From Frankiales bacterium (GTDB lineage Bacteria > Actinomycetota > Actinomycetes > S36-B12 > CAIYMF01): a stretch of 64,000 nucleotides of DNA. Positions 33,597 to 42,985 of this stretch are shown one piece after another. Position 1 is the stretch's first letter. Each line of letters begins with the position of its first letter. A model generated the notes under the pieces. The model saw only the letters and a list, made by a program, of their open reading frames with translations, was not told the DNA's origin and searched no databases. The translations under genes were made by a program, and so were the position numbers. The stretch covers positions 1 to 64,000 of the forward strand of contig WGLY01000008.1 of the NCBI GenBank assembly GCA_016125335.1, read 5' to 3'.

Positions 33597-34370
33597 TCAG
33601 GCGTCGAGGTCCCACAGCCGGACGCCGCCGACGATGCCGGCGGTGTTGTCGACGATGCGCGCGTGCGTCGGCAGCTGCTCGGGATCGAGGTGCTTGGCGT
33701 TGCCGCCGCCGACGTAGATCGTGTCGAAAAACAGGAAGCGGTCGTAGGCGTCGATCGCCTTCGTGACGCGCTTGGCCCAGCGCTGGTTGCCGATGTCCTT
33801 GCGCGCCACGTTGCCGAGCTGCTCCTCGAACGTCTGGTCCTTGCGGAACGGGGCGTGGCCGCCCTCGATGTGGGGCAGCAGGCGGCCGTCGAGGAACAGC
33901 GCCGTGCCCACTCCCGTGCCCAGGGTCATCACGAACTCGAAGCCCTCGCCGAGCACCACCGCGCAGCCCTGCACGTCGGCGTCGTTGGCCACCTTCACCG
34001 GCACGCCGAAGGCCTCGCGCAGCGCCGCCGCGAGGTCGAACCCGCGCCAGGCCTTCTCGAGCGCGGGATCGGTCTCCCCGTCGTACGCCGTGCGCGACAG
34101 CGACGGGATGTTGCGGACCCGGCCGTTGCGCACGAGCCCCGGGAAGCCCACGGACACCCGGTGGTAGACGCCGAGGTGGTCGGTGAGGGCGACGAGCGAG
34201 CTCACCAGCACCTGCGGCGGACAGGGATAGGGCGTGTCCACGCGGACCCGCTCGGTGAGCATCACGCCCCCCGGGTCGAGCACGGCTGCCTTGAAACCGC
34301 TGCCGCCGACGTCGATGGCGAGGGTGCGCACGTCGTCCGGCCAGCCGAGGGGATGGGCGTCGTCGCTCAT
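33597..34370 (-). CDS. ROK-family sugar kinase (polyphosphate-glucokinase-like)
   Basis: This 257-residue cytosolic kinase begins with the phosphate motif AIDVGGSGFKAAVLD. It has VKVANDADVQGCAVVLGEG (catalytic Asp), VMTLGTGVGTALFLDG (second phosphate motif) and DTIYVGGGNAK. The zinc motif CxCGxxGC of NagC-type ROK proteins is absent, as in polyphosphate/ATP glucokinases. Glucose or a related hexose is the likely substrate. ATG 34370 was chosen over 34391 because TAGCCT at 34378-34383 lies 7 nt upstream, a leaderless pattern. Confidence 0.78.
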   Translation of the reverse strand: MSDDAHPLGWPDDVRTLAIDVGGSGFKAAVLDPGGVMLTERVRVDTPYPCPPQVLVSSLVALTDHLGVYHRVSVGFPGLVRNGRVRNIPSLSRTAYDGETDPALEKAWRGFDLAAALREAFGVPVKVANDADVQGCAVVLGEGFEFVMTLGTGVGTALFLDGRLLPHIEGGHAPFRKDQTFEEQLGNVARKDIGNQRWAKRVTKAIDAYDRFLFFDTIYVGGGNAKHLDPEQLPTHARIVDNTAGIVGGVRLWDLDA

Positions 34371-34421
34371 GGGCACGAGGCTAGCGACCACGACGACCGT
34401 CCGGCCCCGGGCGTCCGGACC

Positions 34422-35285
34422 TCAGGGCAGCGTGAGGATCTCGGCGCCCGTGTCGGTGACGACGATCGTGTGCTCGAACTGCGCGGAGCGACGCCGGTCG
34501 GCGGTGACGACGGTCCAGCCGTCCGGCCACATGTCCCACGCGTAGGTGCCCAGCGTCAGCATCGGCTCGATCGTGAACGTCATGCCCGGCTCGAGCACCG
34601 TCGTGGCGTCCGGGTCGTCGTAGTGCGGCACCACGAACCCCGAGTGGAAGACCGTGCTGATCCCGTGGCCGGTGAAGTCGCGCACGACGCCGTAGCCGAA
34701 CCGGCGCGCGTACGACTCGATCACCCGCCCGATGACGTTGACCTGGCGCCCCGGGGCCACCGCCTTGATGGCCCGCATCATCGACTCGTGCGTGCGCTCG
34801 ACGAGCAGGCGCGACTCCTCGTCGACCTCGCCGGCCAGGAACGTCGCGTTGGTGTCGCCGTGCACGCCGTGGATGTAGGCGGTGATGTCGATGTTGCAGA
34901 TGTCGCCGTCCTGCACGACGGTCGAGTCGGGGATGCCGTGGCAGATCACCTCGTTGAGCGAGGTGCACAGCGACTTCGAGAACGCCGGTGCCCGTCCGTT
35001 GCCGGGGTAGCCGAGCGTCGAGGGGTAGGCGCCGTGGTCGCACAGGAACTCGTGGCCGATGCGGTCGAGCTCGTCGGTGGTGACGCCGGGCACGACGGCA
35101 CGGCCGACCTCCGCGAGCGCCTGGGCCGCGAGCCTGCCCGCGACCCGCATGCGCTCGATGGTGTCGGTGTCCTGCACGTCCGACCCGGCCGGTCGCTCGG
35201 CGCGGGCGCGTCCGACGTACTCGGGCCGGGGGATGTCCGAGGGGACGCTGCGCAGGGGGCTGATGACGCCGGGTGCGAGTGGCAT
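34422..35285 (-). CDS. map: type I methionine aminopeptidase
   Basis: This 287-residue enzyme removes N-terminal Met from new proteins. Metal and active-site residues are visible: [12 protein letters not shown] (His), [21 protein letters not shown] (two Asp), [13 protein letters not shown] (His), FTIEPML (Glu) and AQFEHTIVV (Glu). A 45-residue N-terminal extension with PRPEYVG resembles the actinobacterial MapB form, which docks on the ribosome. TAGACT at 35292-35297, 6 nt before ATG, suggests leaderless translation. Confidence 0.93.
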   Translation of the reverse strand: MPLAPGVISPLRSVPSDIPRPEYVGRARAERPAGSDVQDTDTIERMRVAGRLAAQALAEVGRAVVPGVTTDELDRIGHEFLCDHGAYPSTLGYPGNGRAPAFSKSLCTSLNEVICHGIPDSTVVQDGDICNIDITAYIHGVHGDTNATFLAGEVDEESRLLVERTHESMMRAIKAVAPGRQVNVIGRVIESYARRFGYGVVRDFTGHGISTVFHSGFVVPHYDDPDATTVLEPGMTFTIEPMLTLGTYAWDMWPDGWTVVTADRRRSAQFEHTIVVTDTGAEILTLP

Positions 35286-35352
35286 GGTGAGAGTCTAGGA
35301 GGCCCACGACGGAGGTCCTCCGCGTGCGGGCCTTCGGCAGACGGGAGCAGCC

Positions 35353-35520
35353 GTGAGCGAGCAGTGGTGGTTCAACCTGCGGACCCAGCAGGTCGAGCAG
35401 GGCCAGGGAGATCCGAACTCCGAGCGCCTCGGTCCCTACGCGACGCGCGAGGAGGCGGCCGGTGTGCTCGAGCGCATGCACCGCCGCACGGAGCGCTTCG
35501 ACGAGGACGAGGACGACTGA
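35353..35520 (+). CDS. small SPOR-like protein
   Basis: This 55-residue protein starts at GTG 35353 with GGGAGCAGCC upstream. It reads SEQWWFNLRTQQVEQGQGDP, then RLGPYATREEAAGVLERMHR and an acidic tail. Small proteins of this type (W-x-N/Y-L-x-T-x-x-V-E-x-G ... GPYxTxEEA) are conserved across actinobacteria. They resemble half of a SPOR domain; the function is unknown. It is divergent from map and ends at a strong terminator. Confidence 0.75.
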   Translation: MSEQWWFNLRTQQVEQGQGDPNSERLGPYATREEAAGVLERMHRRTERFDEDEDD

Positions 35521-35559
35521 CCGCACCGCGCGACACCGCCCCGGTTCGCGGCGGGACGA

Positions 35560-35595
35560 CGAAGGGGCCGGCACCTCGCGGTGCCGGCCCCTTCG
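35560..35595. terminator. strong bidirectional terminator
   Basis: Perfect 16-bp stem CGAAGGGGCCGGCACC / GGTGCCGGCCCCTTCG with a TCGC tetraloop. On the plus strand it ends the small SPOR-like gene; on the minus strand it follows the histone-like gene. TTCG and GAAG ends give short T/A bias on both sides. Confidence 0.88.
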
Positions 35596-35610
35596 TGCAG
35601 CTCGCCGGTG

Positions 35611-36060
35611 TCAGGCCTTCTTGGCAGCACGCTTGGCCGGAGCCTTGCGCGCCGGGGCCTTCTTGGCGGCGGTGCGCTTGGCGGGCGCGCGCTTGACCGC
35701 AGCCTTCTTCGCCGGAGCCTTCTTGGCGGCGGTGCGCTTGGCCGGAGCCTTCTTCGCCGCCGTCTTGCGGGCCGGAGCCTTCTTCGCCGCGGCCTTGCGG
35801 GCCGGAGCCTTCTTCGCCGCGGCCTTCTTCGCCGGGGCCTTCTTGGCGGCGGTGCGCTTGGCCGGAGCCTTCTTCGCCGCCGTCTTCTTCGCGGGCGCCT
35901 TCTTGGCGGCGGTGCGCTTGGCCGGAGCCTTCTTCGCCGCTGCCTTCTTCGCCGGTGCCCTCTTCGCTGCGGCCTTCTTGGCCGGAGCCTTCTTCGCCGC
36001 CGTCTTCTTCGCGGGTGCCTTCTTGGCAACCTTCTTCGCGGTGGACTTGGCAGCCGCCAC
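35611..36060 (-). CDS. histone H1-like Lys/Ala/Pro-repeat protein
   Basis: This 149-residue, extremely basic protein consists almost wholly of AAKKAPAKK / AAKRTPAKR-like units (for example [20 protein letters not shown]). It starts at GTG 36060 behind GGGAGG. It has no folded domain, so it equals the C-terminal tail of actinobacterial HupB or of eukaryotic H1 standing alone. It should bind DNA non-specifically and compact the nucleoid, or bind RNA. The repeats are built from near-identical DNA units, so unequal recombination is likely. An 8-bp hairpin (36079-36100) lies in its leader just upstream of the ribosome site. Confidence 0.82.
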   Translation of the reverse strand: MAAAKSTAKKVAKKAPAKKTAAKKAPAKKAAAKRAPAKKAAAKKAPAKRTAAKKAPAKKTAAKKAPAKRTAAKKAPAKKAAAKKAPARKAAAKKAPARKTAAKKAPAKRTAAKKAPAKKAAVKRAPAKRTAAKKAPARKAPAKRAAKKA

Positions 36061-36078
36061 GATGCCTCCCTGAGTCGC

Positions 36079-36100
36079 CTTCCGACCCTGGTGTCGGAAG
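36079..36100 (-). promoter_or_regulatory. leader hairpin or operator before the histone-like gene
   Basis: CTTCCGAC / GTCGGAAG is a perfect 8-bp inverted repeat with a 6-nt centre, about 12 nt upstream of the GGGAGG ribosome site. As RNA it would sit beside the ribosome site. As DNA it could be a repressor site. Confidence 0.45.
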
Positions 36101-36208
36101 CCTTCGTCTAGAACTGTGTCAGAGCGTGACAGAAAGTTGGCGGACGTTCGAGTCGTACGCGTTCTTCGTGTCGCGCTCGTGGTAACGCGATGTGCGATGC
36201 ACAGCGTG

Positions 36209-37504
36209 TCACAACTTGTCGCGCGACGCCTCACCCTCACGCGCGCGACGTACGGCGGCGACCTCGGGCGACGTCGTGACGTCGTAGCGCCACAACGAAG
36301 GCAGCGCGGCACCGAGCGCGAGAACGCTTGCGGCACAGAGCAATCCGCCTGACGCGATGGAGACGCCCAAGCCACGCCACTGCGCGACGAGACTCACCCG
36401 CGCGTTGCCGAGCTGTGGGCCGATCGCGTACGAGAGCAGCTCGATGCCGGCGAGACGGCCGCGCAGCTCGTCGGGGATCGACTGGTTCCACACCAGCGCG
36501 CGGAACTGCCCGCTCACCATGTCGAAGGCGCCGGCGAGGACGAGGAACGCGAGTGCGAGGGCGAGTGAGGGCGACATGCCGAACCCGGCGATCGCGAGTC
36601 CGTACGCCGACGCCGCGAACACGATGGCCCTGCCGTGACGCCGGACCCGCGACGTCCAGCCGCTCACGAGCGAGGCCGCCGTCGACCCCACCGCCGACGC
36701 GGCGTAGAGCAGACCGAGCGCCCAGGGTGCGTCGTACTTCGCCGCGACGAACGGGAACACGGCCCACGGGAAGGCGAGCACCATCGCGAGCGTGTCGATC
36801 GCGTAGGTGCCCAGTAGGTCCTTGCGGCTCCAGGCGTAGCGCACTCCCTCCATCACGTGCGCGAGCCCGGGTGCGCCGTCCTCGTCGCTGACCCGACCGC
36901 GGCTGCGCAGCCGCGCGAGCAGCGAGAGCGAGACGAGGAACGACACGATGTCGACGGCATACGCGACGCCGACGCCGAGGGCGCTGGCCACCAGTCCCGC
37001 CAGCGAGGTGCCGAGGATGAAGCCGGTGCTCCACCTCAGGGACATCAGCGCCGAGGCCCCGGCGAGCCGGTCGTGGTCGACGGTCTGCGGCACCAGCGCG
37101 TCGAGCGACGGCCGCTGCAACGAGTCGGCCGTCGCGGCGAGCGCGCCCACGACGAAGAGCACCCACACGTGCGGCTCGGGCAGCAGCGCGTTGACGAGGA
37201 GCGCCACCGAGCACACCAGCGAGCCGGCCTCCGCGGCGAGGATCATCGCCCGGCGGTCGACGTGGTCGGCGAGCGCGCCGCCCCACAGCCCGAACACGAT
37301 GATCGGCACCACCTCGACGAGCCCGAGCATCCCGACGACGACGAAGGACCCGGTGAGCTGCTGCGCCTGGAGCGGCACGGCGACGAAGGTGAACATCGAC
37401 CCGAGGTAGGACACGACGCCGGCCCAGAACAGCAGCCGGAAGTCGCGGGACACCCGCAGCGGCGAGACGTCGATGCGCCAGCGCGGCGTCGCGGACCCGG
37501 TCAC
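36209..37504 (-). CDS. MFS exporter (EntS/MefA-like, MFS_3 type)
   Basis: This 431-residue permease has twelve membrane helices. It begins [20 protein letters not shown] and has [20 protein letters not shown] (loop 2-3 motif) and [13 protein letters not shown]. These features are typical of the MFS_3 group that includes the enterobactin exporter EntS and macrolide pumps. The substrate is unknown. The start is at 37504. It is not clearly in an operon with its neighbours. Confidence 0.83.
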   Translation of the reverse strand: MTGSATPRWRIDVSPLRVSRDFRLLFWAGVVSYLGSMFTFVAVPLQAQQLTGSFVVVGMLGLVEVVPIIVFGLWGGALADHVDRRAMILAAEAGSLVCSVALLVNALLPEPHVWVLFVVGALAATADSLQRPSLDALVPQTVDHDRLAGASALMSLRWSTGFILGTSLAGLVASALGVGVAYAVDIVSFLVSLSLLARLRSRGRVSDEDGAPGLAHVMEGVRYAWSRKDLLGTYAIDTLAMVLAFPWAVFPFVAAKYDAPWALGLLYAASAVGSTAASLVSGWTSRVRRHGRAIVFAASAYGLAIAGFGMSPSLALALAFLVLAGAFDMVSGQFRALVWNQSIPDELRGRLAGIELLSYAIGPQLGNARVSLVAQWRGLGVSIASGGLLCAASVLALGAALPSLWRYDVTTSPEVAAVRRAREGEASRDKL

Positions 37505-37559
37505 GAGCGAGGAGTGTGCGGCACGCCGCCCTCCGGGCGCACGCGGGTTGCCGCGACGG

Positions 37560-38261
37560 TCACCAGTCCCGCGGCGAGGGCGAGCCCTGGATCCCGTCGA
37601 GCACCCGGGCGAGGCGGTCGCGGAACCCGCGCCGCGGCGACGACGACGCGGGCGCGAGCACGAGGTCCTCGCCGGCGGCGACGGACACCAGGTGCTGCAC
37701 GGTGTCGAACGAGACGTCGGGCAGGCTCAGGTCGACGTCGGAGAGCCCGGCCAGCTGGAGGCCGACGGCGAGGCCCGACGGCTCGCCGGTGGCGGTGAGG
37801 CCGCGCGAGGGGACGATGAGCTGGTCGTGCGCGAGGCCGGCGAGGTCGTCGTCGCCGGCGTCGATGGTGAGCAGGGTGGCGCCGACGCGGCGCGCGTCGG
37901 CGAGGCGCTCGAGCAGGTCCGCGGTGGGGTCGTCGGGGGCGACCACGAACAGCGTCTCCCCTCGGCGCGCGGCCTCGAGGCGGTCGAGGCCGTAGGAGAG
38001 GTGCTGCGGCGCACCCGGCGGCGGCGACCAGCGCACCAGCGTGGGGGACAGGGTGGGGATCCCGGCGTAGCGGGCCTCGTCGTCGAGGTGCGCGGCGAGG
38101 TGCCAGGGCTCCTGCGTGGGCGTGCCGACGAGCAGCAGCCCGTCGCCGCCGTCGGTGGAGCGGCGCAGCGACCGTGCGAACCCGCGCGTGCGGTCGACCC
38201 AGCCGGTGCTCGAGAGCACCTCGCGCAGCAGGCTCACCCGGGAGGAATCCACGGGGGCCAT
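37560..38261 (-). CDS. conserved hypothetical protein
   Basis: This 233-residue soluble protein starts at ATG 38261. It has alternating alpha/beta segments (GDGLLLVGTPTQEPWHLAAH, GETLFVVAPDDPTADLLERL, GATLLTIDAGDDDLAGLAHD, QLIVPSRG) and DTVQHLVSVAAGEDL. The pattern of VVAPDDP and HDQLIVPS is reminiscent of SIS-type sugar-phosphate-isomerase folds, but no defining motif is present. I do not know its function. It is divergent from the F420H2:NADP oxidoreductase, with 37 bp between start codons. Confidence 0.55.
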   Translation of the reverse strand: MAPVDSSRVSLLREVLSSTGWVDRTRGFARSLRRSTDGGDGLLLVGTPTQEPWHLAAHLDDEARYAGIPTLSPTLVRWSPPPGAPQHLSYGLDRLEAARRGETLFVVAPDDPTADLLERLADARRVGATLLTIDAGDDDLAGLAHDQLIVPSRGLTATGEPSGLAVGLQLAGLSDVDLSLPDVSFDTVQHLVSVAAGEDLVLAPASSSPRRGFRDRLARVLDGIQGSPSPRDW

Positions 38262-38298
38262 CGTGCCCCACGGGGCGGCGCACTGGTTGGATCCAGGC

Positions 38299-39012
38299 AT
38301 GAGCGAGAGCAGCGTGCCGTCCCCGTCCGCGCCCGGCGTCACCCGTTCGGCCCACGACCTGCCGGACGTCTCCGGCCTCGTCGTCGGAGTGCTCGGCGGC
38401 ACGGGGGAGCAGGGTCGCGGGCTCGCGGTGCGCCTCGCCGACGCCGGCCAGCGCGTGGTGATCGGCTCGCGGTCGCAGGACCGTGCCCAGGCCGCCGCCG
38501 CCGAGATCGGCCGCGGCGTGACCGGCGCCGACAACGCGCAGTGCGCCGCGTCGGCCGACGTCGTCATCGTGGCCGTGCCCTACGACGGTCACCGCGACCT
38601 GCTCGCGTCGCTGGCCGCCGAGCTCGACGGCAAGGTCGTCGTCGACTGCGTCAACCCGCTGGGCTTCGACAAGCAGGGCGCGTTCGCGCTCGCTGTCGAG
38701 GAGGGGTCCGCGGCCGAGCAGGCCGCCGCGGTGCTCCCGGGCGCGCGCGTGGTGGGCGCGTTCCACCACGTCTCGGCCGTGCTGCTGCTCGACGAGGGCG
38801 TCGCCCAGGTGGACACCGACGTGCTCGTCGTCGGCGACGACCGCGAGGCCACCGACGTCGTGCAGGCGCTCGCCGGCCGCATCGCCGGCATGCGCGGCGT
38901 CTACGCCGGCCGGCTGCGCAACGCGCGCCAGGTGGAGGCGCTCACCGCGAACCTCATCTCGGTCAACCGCCGCTACAAGGCCCACGCCGGCATACGCGTC
39001 ACCGACGTCTGA
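38299..39012 (+). CDS. npdG: F420H2:NADP oxidoreductase (NpdG)
   Basis: This 237-residue Rossmann enzyme exchanges hydride between the deazaflavin F420 and NADP. Residues 28-40 are VVGVLGGTGEQGRG, the GGTGxQG fingerprint of this family. VVIGSRSQDRAQ gives the NADP 2'-phosphate site. VVIVAVPYDGH and VDCVNPLGFDKQG follow, with GAFHHVSAVLL near the active site. It implies that the organism makes or uses F420, in line with an actinobacterium. Start ATG 38299 has TTGGAT 6 nt upstream. Confidence 0.88.
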   Translation: MSESSVPSPSAPGVTRSAHDLPDVSGLVVGVLGGTGEQGRGLAVRLADAGQRVVIGSRSQDRAQAAAAEIGRGVTGADNAQCAASADVVIVAVPYDGHRDLLASLAAELDGKVVVDCVNPLGFDKQGAFALAVEEGSAAEQAAAVLPGARVVGAFHHVSAVLLLDEGVAQVDTDVLVVGDDREATDVVQALAGRIAGMRGVYAGRLRNARQVEALTANLISVNRRYKAHAGIRVTDV

Positions 39013-39099
39013 TCGAGGCGGTCGCCGCTCCCGGCCCACTGAGCCCTCGGGTCGGAGGCCGCCGGGAGCATGATGGTGGCCACGGGACGGAGGCGCGTC

Positions 39100-40028
<929 letters not shown>

Positions 40029-40032
<4 letters not shown>

Positions 40033-40802
40033 GCGCCCTGGCGACCCGATCTGCCGTGGCTCGGCACGCGTTCGCCGGTCTGGTCCGCAGCGAGCTGCGC
40101 CTCAACGTGCGCGAGCCGGCCGGTCTCGTGGTGGGCTTCGGCCTTCCGGTGGTGCTGCTCCTGGTGTTCGGAAGCATCCCGAAGTTCCTGGAGCCGACGC
40201 CCGAGCTCGGGGGGCTCACGCCGCTCGACCTCTACGGCCCGATCCTCATGGTCTTCACGTTGAGCATGCTCGCGCTCAACGCGCTGCCCATGCGCCTCGC
40301 GACCTATCGCGAGCTGGGCTTCCTGCGGCGCCTGGCGGTCACCCCCGTGCCGCCGACCCGGCTGCTGGCCGCGCAGCTGACCGTGTACGTCGGCGTGGCC
40401 GTGGCGGCGATCGCGGTGATGCTCCTGCTCGGCTACCTGCGTTTCGGGATGCGGCTGCCCGGCTCGATCCCGGGGCTGGTGGTGACCGTGGTGCTCACGG
40501 GCGCGGCGCTGTTCCCGATCGGCCTGTGGGTCTCGGCGGTCGCCGCTACCGCCAAGGCGGCGGGGGCGATCGGGAGCGTGCTGTTCTTCGTCCTGGCCTT
40601 CTGCGCCGGACTGTGGTGGCCCGTGCCCACGATGCCCGAGGCGCTGCGCGCCGTCGTGGAGCGCACCCCCACCGGCGCGGCGGTGCAGGCGCTGAACGAC
40701 ACCGTCGCCGGCGGCTTCCCCAGCCTCGCGCCGCTGCTGGTCCTCGTCGCGTACGCGGTCGTCTTCACCTCGCTCGCCGTCCGCACGTTCCGGTGGGAGT
40801 GA
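40029..40802 (+). CDS. ABC-2 type permease
   Basis: This 257-residue membrane protein has six helices. The layout is that of DrrB-like permeases (LRLNVREPAGLVVGFGLPVV, then LGFLRRLAVTPVPPTRLLAA, the short cytosolic helix preceding the second span, and FCAGLWWPVPTMPEALRAV). It pairs with the preceding ATPase as a drug, lipid or polysaccharide exporter. The start ATG overlaps the ATPase stop. An esterase gene follows after 7 bp, so all three are likely one operon. Confidence 0.86.
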
Positions 40803-40809
40803 GACCCCG

Positions 40810-41814
40810 GTGTCCACCTCCGATCTGGTGGTGCGCGAACGGAGCCCGATGGCCCGAGCCACGGGGGCGCTCGTCGCGGCCGGGCTCCGGGCGAGCCTGA
40901 TGGTGAGCCCGAGGCCCACCGTGGCGCTGCTGCGACGCGAGTTCGCCCGCAGCGGTGCCGAGCGGGCGGAGCGGCTGCGTCCCGGAGCCCCGCCCGACGT
41001 GCGCTCGATCGTCGACGAGCGCTACGGCCAGGGGGTCGACGAGCTGCTCGACGTGCACCTGCCCACCCCGGCGGCCGGGCCCCTGCCGGTGCTGCTCTGG
41101 ACGCACGGCGGCGCGTTCGTGGGCGGCAGCAAGGACGAGATCGACTACTACCTCGCGCACCTCGCGCGGGCCGGGCTGTGCGTGGTCGCCCCCCGCTACA
41201 CGCTGGCACCCGCTGCGCGCCACCCAGCACCGGCGCGCCAGGTCATGCGCGCGCTGACCCACGTGGTGGGCAACGCCCACCGCTGGGAGGCCGACGCGGG
41301 CCGCGTGGTCCTCGCCGGGGACTCCGCGGGCGCTCACATCACCGCGCAGGTGGCCGCAGCGGTGGTGGACGGCGACTACGCGCGGTTGCTCGGTCTCGAG
41401 CCCACGCTCGAGGCGGGCGCCCTGCGCGCCACCGTCCTCTGCTGCGGCATCTACGACCTGGGTCCGGCCGCGTTGTCGGCGTCCGCAGTCCTCCGCGCCT
41501 GCGGGTGGGCGTATTCCGGCTCGCGGGACGTGGCACGGGACACGCGCTTCCTCCGGTCGACCGCGGTCGTCGACCACGTGGGCGAGGCGTTCCCGGCGTC
41601 GTTCGTCACCGTCGGCAACGCCGATCCGCTGGCGCCCCAGACCGCGGCGCTCGTGCGGCGGCTGCGCTCCCTGGGCGTCGAGGTGGAGTCGGTCGAGTTC
41701 GACGCCGACCACGCGCCCGCCCTCGGGCACGAGTACCAGTTCGACCTGGCACTCGAGGATTCACGCGCCACTCTCGAGCGGATGATCGCGTTCGTGCGCG
41801 CCCGCACCGCCTGA
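40810..41814 (+). CDS. alpha/beta hydrolase of the hormone-sensitive-lipase type
   Basis: This 334-residue esterase-like enzyme has the oxyanion motif LLWTHGGAFVGGSKDE (HGG), nucleophile VVLAGDSAGAHITA (Ser), acid Asp in VGNADPLAPQT and His in DADHAPALGHEY. No signal peptide is seen. It could hydrolyse acyl or carbamoyl esters. Its place 7 bp behind an ABC-2 exporter suggests that the substrate is related to the exported compound. Confidence 0.82.
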   Translation: MSTSDLVVRERSPMARATGALVAAGLRASLMVSPRPTVALLRREFARSGAERAERLRPGAPPDVRSIVDERYGQGVDELLDVHLPTPAAGPLPVLLWTHGGAFVGGSKDEIDYYLAHLARAGLCVVAPRYTLAPAARHPAPARQVMRALTHVVGNAHRWEADAGRVVLAGDSAGAHITAQVAAAVVDGDYARLLGLEPTLEAGALRATVLCCGIYDLGPAALSASAVLRACGWAYSGSRDVARDTRFLRSTAVVDHVGEAFPASFVTVGNADPLAPQTAALVRRLRSLGVEVESVEFDADHAPALGHEYQFDLALEDSRATLERMIAFVRARTA

Positions 41815-41833
41815 GCGGGCCCGGGTGCGCCGC

Positions 41834-41863
41834 GGCGCCGCCGTCCCCGAGGACGACGGCGCC
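41834..41863. terminator. bidirectional terminator between esterase and panB
   Basis: 13-bp stem GGCGCCGCCGTCC / GGACGACGGCGCC with one mismatch and a CCGA loop, between convergent genes. Confidence 0.7.
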
Positions 41864-41880
41864 GACGGGCTTCGGCCGGA

Positions 41881-42732
41881 CTACTCGTAGGTGTGCTCGG
41901 GGGCGGGGTAGGCGCCGGAGACGACGTCGGAGGCCCAGGCCCGTGTCGCATCGAGCAGCACGCCGTGGACGTCGGCGTACTTCCGGACGAACTTCGCGAC
42001 GTGGCCCGAGTTCAGCCCGGCCATGTCCTGCCAGACGTTCACCTGCGCGTCGGTGTCGGGGCCCGCACCGATGCCGATCGTCGGGATCGTGAGCACCTCG
42101 GAGACGTGCGCCGCGAGGTCGGCGGGGACGACCTCGAGCACGACGGCGAAGGCGCCGGCGGACTGCAGCGCCTTCGCGTCCTGGAGGAGCCGCTGGCCGT
42201 CCTCGCCGCGGCCCTGCACGCGGTAGCCGCCGAAGGCGTGCACCGACTGCGGGGTGAGGCCGAGGTGACCCATCACAGGGATGCCGGAGGCCACGAGCAG
42301 CTCGACCTGCGGCAGCACGCGCGAGCCGCCCTCGAGCTTCACCGCGTGCGCGCCGCCCTCCTTCATGAACCGCGACGCGGTCTCGAGGGCCTGCTGCGGC
42401 GAGGCCTGGTAGGACCCGAAGGGCAGGTCCGCGACCACCATCGCGCGCTCGGAGCCGCGGACGACGCCGCGCACGAGCGGCAGGAGCTCGTCGACCGACA
42501 CGGGCACGGTCGAGTCGTAGCCGTAGACGACCATCGCGGCCGAGTCGCCGACGAGCAGCACGGGGATGCCGGCCTCGTCGAAGACGCGTGCGGTGAGGGC
42601 GTCGTACGCCGTGATCATCGGCCACTTCTCGCCGCGGGCCGTGGCGGCGGCGAGGTCGCGCACGGTGACGCGCCGGCCGGTGGGGGAGCCGCCGTAGAGC
42701 GGCTCGGGGACGTGCGGGGACGTGCCGGTCAT
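41881..42732 (-). CDS. panB: 3-methyl-2-oxobutanoate hydroxymethyltransferase
   Basis: This 283-residue enzyme performs the first step of pantothenate (vitamin B5/CoA) synthesis: ketoisovalerate plus methylene-tetrahydrofolate to ketopantoate. It has [37 protein letters not shown] (metal), [44 protein letters not shown] and [10 protein letters not shown]. It starts at ATG 42732 behind GGAGG; another ATG four codons earlier (42744) lacks a ribosome site. Mycobacteria also have panB near glnA2/glnE. Confidence 0.93.
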   Translation of the reverse strand: MTGTSPHVPEPLYGGSPTGRRVTVRDLAAATARGEKWPMITAYDALTARVFDEAGIPVLLVGDSAAMVVYGYDSTVPVSVDELLPLVRGVVRGSERAMVVADLPFGSYQASPQQALETASRFMKEGGAHAVKLEGGSRVLPQVELLVASGIPVMGHLGLTPQSVHAFGGYRVQGRGEDGQRLLQDAKALQSAGAFAVVLEVVPADLAAHVSEVLTIPTIGIGAGPDTDAQVNVWQDMAGLNSGHVAKFVRKYADVHGVLLDATRAWASDVVSGAYPAPEHTYE

Positions 42733-42908
42733 GAGGACCTCCATCGACTCGAGTCCCGGAGCGGGTACCCGTTCGTCTCCCAGGGTGGCACAGGCACCTC
42801 CCTCGCGGCGAGCACCCCCGGCCGGCCGTCCGCCGCGCCGCCGGAGCGCGGTTCCCCCGGGGGCGCTCGGGCCGGAACCGGGATGCGGATGTCGGAGGTC
42901 CGTGGTAT

Positions 42909-42950
42909 CGAAACGGTACGGTTGCGTTTCGGATTAGCCTCGCCTAATCT
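42909..42950 (+). promoter_or_regulatory. promoter of the DHA2-TetR operon with two palindromes
   Basis: TTGCGT (42922-42927) and TAATCT (42945-42950) are spaced by 17 nt, a good sigma-A promoter. CGAAAC...GTTTCG (42909-42931, 11-nt centre) covers the -35. GATTAG...CTAATC (42932-42949, 6-nt centre) covers most of the -10. One or both are likely operators of the TetR protein encoded at the end of the operon. The second palindrome also resembles the inner part of an IdeR box (11 of 14), so iron control cannot be excluded. Confidence 0.65.
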
Positions 42951-42985
42951 CGACGCCGACACCTCGGACCCCGGAAGGCACCCCC

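Noticed and set aside
35611-36060. Repeats opposite strand read as an Ala/Gly/Leu-rich membrane protein (LLRRGLLG or FFAGAFLAA units)
   Set aside because: Mirror translations of the Lys/Ala repeat gene. The basic protein has the start, ribosome site and terminator.
42932-42949. Bona fide IdeR box before the DHA2 exporter
   Set aside because: Spacing fits only the inner 14 bp of the consensus and three positions fail. It is better explained as part of a TetR operator, though iron control is mentioned as a possibility.
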